64,000 nucleotides of DNA from Halanaerobium sp964649895 (GTDB lineage Bacteria > Bacillota > Halanaerobiia > Halanaerobiales > Halanaerobiaceae). Every line of letters starts with the position of its first letter. The first letter of the stretch is position 1. The DNA is taken from contig CAZYRX010000001.1 in assembly GCA_964649895.1 (NCBI GenBank), forward strand, positions 72,041-136,040, given 5' to 3'. The position numbers and the translations under genes were made by a program. The notes beneath the pieces were generated by a model. That model made no database searches, had not been told where the DNA came from, and saw only the letters and a program-made list of their open reading frames with translations. Below, in pieces: positions 61,707 through 64,000 of the stretch.

Positions 61707-62627
61707 TTATGCTGTAAAAACTTTTAAAGCTGAAGGTAAAAGCGTGATCTCTAAAGGAAAACCAGGCCCCTTTTCTCCATCAATATCACAGTGGTCAATA
61801 TTATCATTAATATTTTTTTTCTCAATTTTAAAATAATTATCTTGAAGATATATCAAATTATCATTGTTAACATAATTACCCTGAAAAATTTCTGCAGCTG
61901 CTGAACTAATCTTTAAAATATTACCTGCTTTAACAGCAATAAAGTCAAATAATCCATCATCTATCGATGCATTTTTAGCAATATTTTTAAATCCTCCTGC
62001 ATCTTTACTGTTGAAAATAAAAAAAGCAAGAAAATTATCTTTAAATTCATCTTTAGATGTACTTATTTTAAGTGACATAGGTTTTAGATTTGGCAGTTCT
62101 TTCAATCCATAAAGATAATAAGCAACTTTCCCCAGTCTGTTTTTCATTTCTGTTTCTGTTCCATGTGCAATATTAGAAATTATACCACCAACACATACAT
62201 TTAAAAAATAACGGTCATTTACCTTACCAATATCTATCTCTTTTATATTCCATCTTAAAATTCTATCAAAACTTCTCTCTATACTCTGAGACATACCTAA
62301 AAAAGAAGCAAAATCATTTGCAGTCCCCGCAGGGATAATTCCCAATGGCAGCTCGATATTCTCTTTCTGCATTATATTAAGAACATTATTTGCTGAACCA
62401 TCTCCGCCTGCAACAATTACAGCCTCAAACCTCTCATCAATATCATCAAAAACTTGATCAAAATCACCTGACTCTCTAGTTCTAAAAATACTTATTTTAA
62501 AACCTGCCTTCTGAAACTTCGCAATAAAAGAATCTAAATGCTTTGGAAAAGACTTATCACCTGCAGCAGGATTATATATTAATTTAATTATTTTTTCAGC
62601 CATCAAATCAACTCCTATTGCTAACAT
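61707..62627 (-). CDS. Diacylglycerol kinase-family lipid kinase (YegS/DgkB type)
   Basis: 306 residues. It phosphorylates a lipid such as diacylglycerol. KLIYNPAAGDKSF begins the catalytic domain. The nucleotide-binding GGDGSANNVLN and PLGIIPAGTANDFA are complete. The C-terminal domain ends with the HCDIDGEKG motif. Two starts are close: M1 at 62627 and MAEKIIKLIYNP eight codons later. Confidence 0.92.
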   Translation of the reverse strand: MLAIGVDLMAEKIIKLIYNPAAGDKSFPKHLDSFIAKFQKAGFKISIFRTRESGDFDQVFDDIDERFEAVIVAGGDGSANNVLNIMQKENIELPLGIIPAGTANDFASFLGMSQSIERSFDRILRWNIKEIDIGKVNDRYFLNVCVGGIISNIAHGTETEMKNRLGKVAYYLYGLKELPNLKPMSLKISTSKDEFKDNFLAFFIFNSKDAGGFKNIAKNASIDDGLFDFIAVKAGNILKISSAAAEIFQGNYVNNDNLIYLQDNYFKIEKKNINDNIDHCDIDGEKGPGFPLEITLLPSALKVFTA

Positions 62628-62653
62628 TATTATATCATAGAAAGAGTTTTGAA

Positions 62654-62697
62654 AACAAAAAGATTCCCCTTTTGCTTTCCTAAAAAGAGGAACCTTA
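62654..62697 (-). terminator. Terminator after the aldo/keto reductase gene
   Basis: On the minus strand the arms AAGGTTCCTCTTTT and AAAAGGGGAATCTT (one or two mismatches) are followed by TTTTTG. It separates the reductase from the lipid kinase gene. Confidence 0.65.
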
Positions 62698-62785
62698 ATA
62701 AAGATTTATATTTATTTTAGAAAACAAATGATAATTAATATTTTTTTATAACTAATTAGTCAGCTTAGAAATAATATTAGTATTA

Positions 62786-63922
62786 TTATCGTGATTGCTG
62801 CTCAAAAAAACAATGAACCTCTTTTAATAAATCAATTATATCTAAATTTTGAGGACATGCATCTTCACACTGCCCGCATTCAATGCAGTTATCTGCTCTA
62901 GCTTTTTTATCCATTTCATAGTACTTTTCAGACATTTCTTCACCTTTATCAAAAAGTTTTGCCCGATTATATAAATGAAAATTTTGAGGAATATTAACTT
63001 CTTCAGGACAAGGCAGACAATATTCACAGCGTGTACATGTAACCGGACCTCTCATTTTTTCTGAAGCCTTTTCCATCATTTTGAATTCGGACTTACTTAA
63101 ATAACCAATCTCCGATTTATCTGCTGTTTTTAAATTCTCTTTAACCTGCTGCATAGTACTCATACCACTTAAAACTAAGGATACTTCTTTTTGACTCCAG
63201 AGCCAATGAAGAGCCCATTCAACTGGGGTTCTTTCTTCATTTTGAGAAGAAAATAACTCCTGCACTTCTTCTGGTGGTTCTTGTGCCAGCCATCCTCCTC
63301 TGAGAGGTTCCATAATTATTACTCCAATACCTTTTTCATAAGCTCGTTTTAATCCTTTTCTCCCAGCCTGATACTCAGTATCTAAGTAATTATATTGAAT
63401 CTGGCAAAAATCCCAATCATAACTGTCTAAAATTTTCTCAAATACTTGATAGCTATCATGAAAAGAAAAACCCAAATACTTAATTTTACCTTGATTCTTT
63501 TTTTCTTCAGCCCAATTTAAGATATCAAGATTTTCTATTGTTTCCCATCTTTTTTTATTAAGTCCATGCAGTAGATAAAAATCAATTTTTTCAACTTCTA
63601 ATTTTTCCAGCTGTTTATTAAAATATTTATCAAGATCAGACTTTTCTTCAAGCTCCCACATTGGAAGCTTTGTTGCAAGATAAACTTTATTACGGTAACC
63701 ATCTTTAAGCACTTCAGCAACAAGCCTTTCACTTTCACCCTGATGATATGGCCAGGCTGTATCTATATAATTTACACCATTATCAACTGCATATCGGATC
63801 ATATCAACTGCTTTTTCCTTATCGATATCTGAAGAATCATCACCATTTATCGGCAGCCGCATTGCACCAAAACCAAGTGCTGAAACCTCAATATTAAGAT
63901 CTCCAAATTTTCTATACTGCAT
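62786..63922 (-). CDS. Aldo/keto reductase with C-terminal ferredoxin-like domain
   Basis: 378 residues. N-terminal AKR barrel: FGAMRLPIN, the catalytic region YIDTAWPYHQGESE, VYLATKLPMW and FYLLHGLNKKRW. The C-terminal region carries two cysteine motifs for [4Fe-4S] clusters, CTRCEYCLPCPEEVNIP and CIECGQCEDACPQ. This fusion is common in anaerobes; electron donor and substrate are unknown. Confidence 0.93.
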   Translation of the reverse strand: MQYRKFGDLNIEVSALGFGAMRLPINGDDSSDIDKEKAVDMIRYAVDNGVNYIDTAWPYHQGESERLVAEVLKDGYRNKVYLATKLPMWELEEKSDLDKYFNKQLEKLEVEKIDFYLLHGLNKKRWETIENLDILNWAEEKKNQGKIKYLGFSFHDSYQVFEKILDSYDWDFCQIQYNYLDTEYQAGRKGLKRAYEKGIGVIIMEPLRGGWLAQEPPEEVQELFSSQNEERTPVEWALHWLWSQKEVSLVLSGMSTMQQVKENLKTADKSEIGYLSKSEFKMMEKASEKMRGPVTCTRCEYCLPCPEEVNIPQNFHLYNRAKLFDKGEEMSEKYYEMDKKARADNCIECGQCEDACPQNLDIIDLLKEVHCFFEQQSR

Positions 63923-64000
63923 TTCTTGCCCCTCCAGTTAGCATATTTAAATTATTTTAATTTTTATGATTTCTTAATTTTTATAATTCAAGAGATCTCT

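Noticed and set aside
1..64000. CRISPR arrays, tRNA or rRNA genes, transposons or prophage
   Set aside because: No regularly spaced repeats, no cloverleaf-like or rRNA-like sequence and no transposase, integrase or phage structural gene was seen anywhere in the window.

Overview
The window is AT-rich, densely coded DNA from an anaerobic, low-GC Gram-positive-type bacterium. The most likely source is a Halanaerobium-like member of the Halanaerobiales. That placement is an inference. It rests on the strongly AT-biased codon use, the secreted rhodanese-type proteins (a known trait of thiosulfate-reducing Halanaerobium), the T-box control of valS, and the general gene repertoire. No rRNA, tRNA, CRISPR array, phage or transposon was found. 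A run of exactly 100 N (55281-55380) marks a scaffold gap.

Layout. 1-1830 (+): two rhodanese genes, the first cut by the window edge. 2014-5343 (-): fabH-fabD-fabF behind a clear sigma-A promoter with a palindromic operator. 5581-12112 (-): a molybdenum/tungsten cofactor operon (moeA, a moeA-PBP fusion, moaA, moaC, moaB, a MOSC gene and a mobB-like gene). 12524-15570 (-): valS with its T-box leader. 15583-19023 (-): mobA overlapping a pair of M16 peptidase genes (one active, one lacking its zinc motif). 19108-21793 (-): a CadA-type metal ATPase plus an ArsR regulator. 22003-34339: housekeeping and small genes, including an M23/LysM endopeptidase, a glutaredoxin, a permease split into two genes, rpiA, a Zn-dependent PLC-like gene, cobO, an nfnA-like flavoprotein gene, pncB, and a Spy-like gene.

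34394-52642 (-) is the centrepiece: a 22-gene bacterial microcompartment (BMC) operon for coenzyme-B12-dependent 1,2-propanediol (or glycerol) breakdown. In transcription order it reads pduA-B-C-D-E-G-H-K-J, an eutJ-like gene, a pduM-like gene, pduN, pduO (split in two), pduP, pduS, pduT, ackA, pduU, pduV, a methylthioribose-kinase-like gene, and pduL. It is preceded by a two-component system (52890-55647) whose histidine kinase starts with a PocR-type sensory domain and whose response regulator ends in an AraC DNA-binding domain. This very probably senses the diol and switches on the operon.

The pathway encoded: PduCDE dehydrates the diol to an aldehyde. PduGH and PduO keep the B12 cofactor active. 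PduP oxidises the aldehyde to acyl-CoA, PduL exchanges CoA for phosphate, and AckA makes ATP. PduS/PduT handle electrons through the shell. The usual alcohol dehydrogenase (PduQ), diol channel (PduF) and threonine kinase (PduX) are not present here. Instead the locus carries a sugar-kinase homologue of the MtnK family, an enlarged PduM with a flavoprotein-like domain, a PduK with a very long acidic linker, and a PduH with a C-terminal targeting-like helix. These are the most interesting features of the window.

55753-63922 (-): a mix of ordinary genes (DUF2177, site-2 protease with CBS domains, metallo-beta-lactamase fold hydrolase, YkoF-like protein, family-10-like glycoside hydrolase, sugar-binding lipoprotein-like protein, diacylglycerol-kinase-like enzyme, Fe-S aldo/keto reductase).
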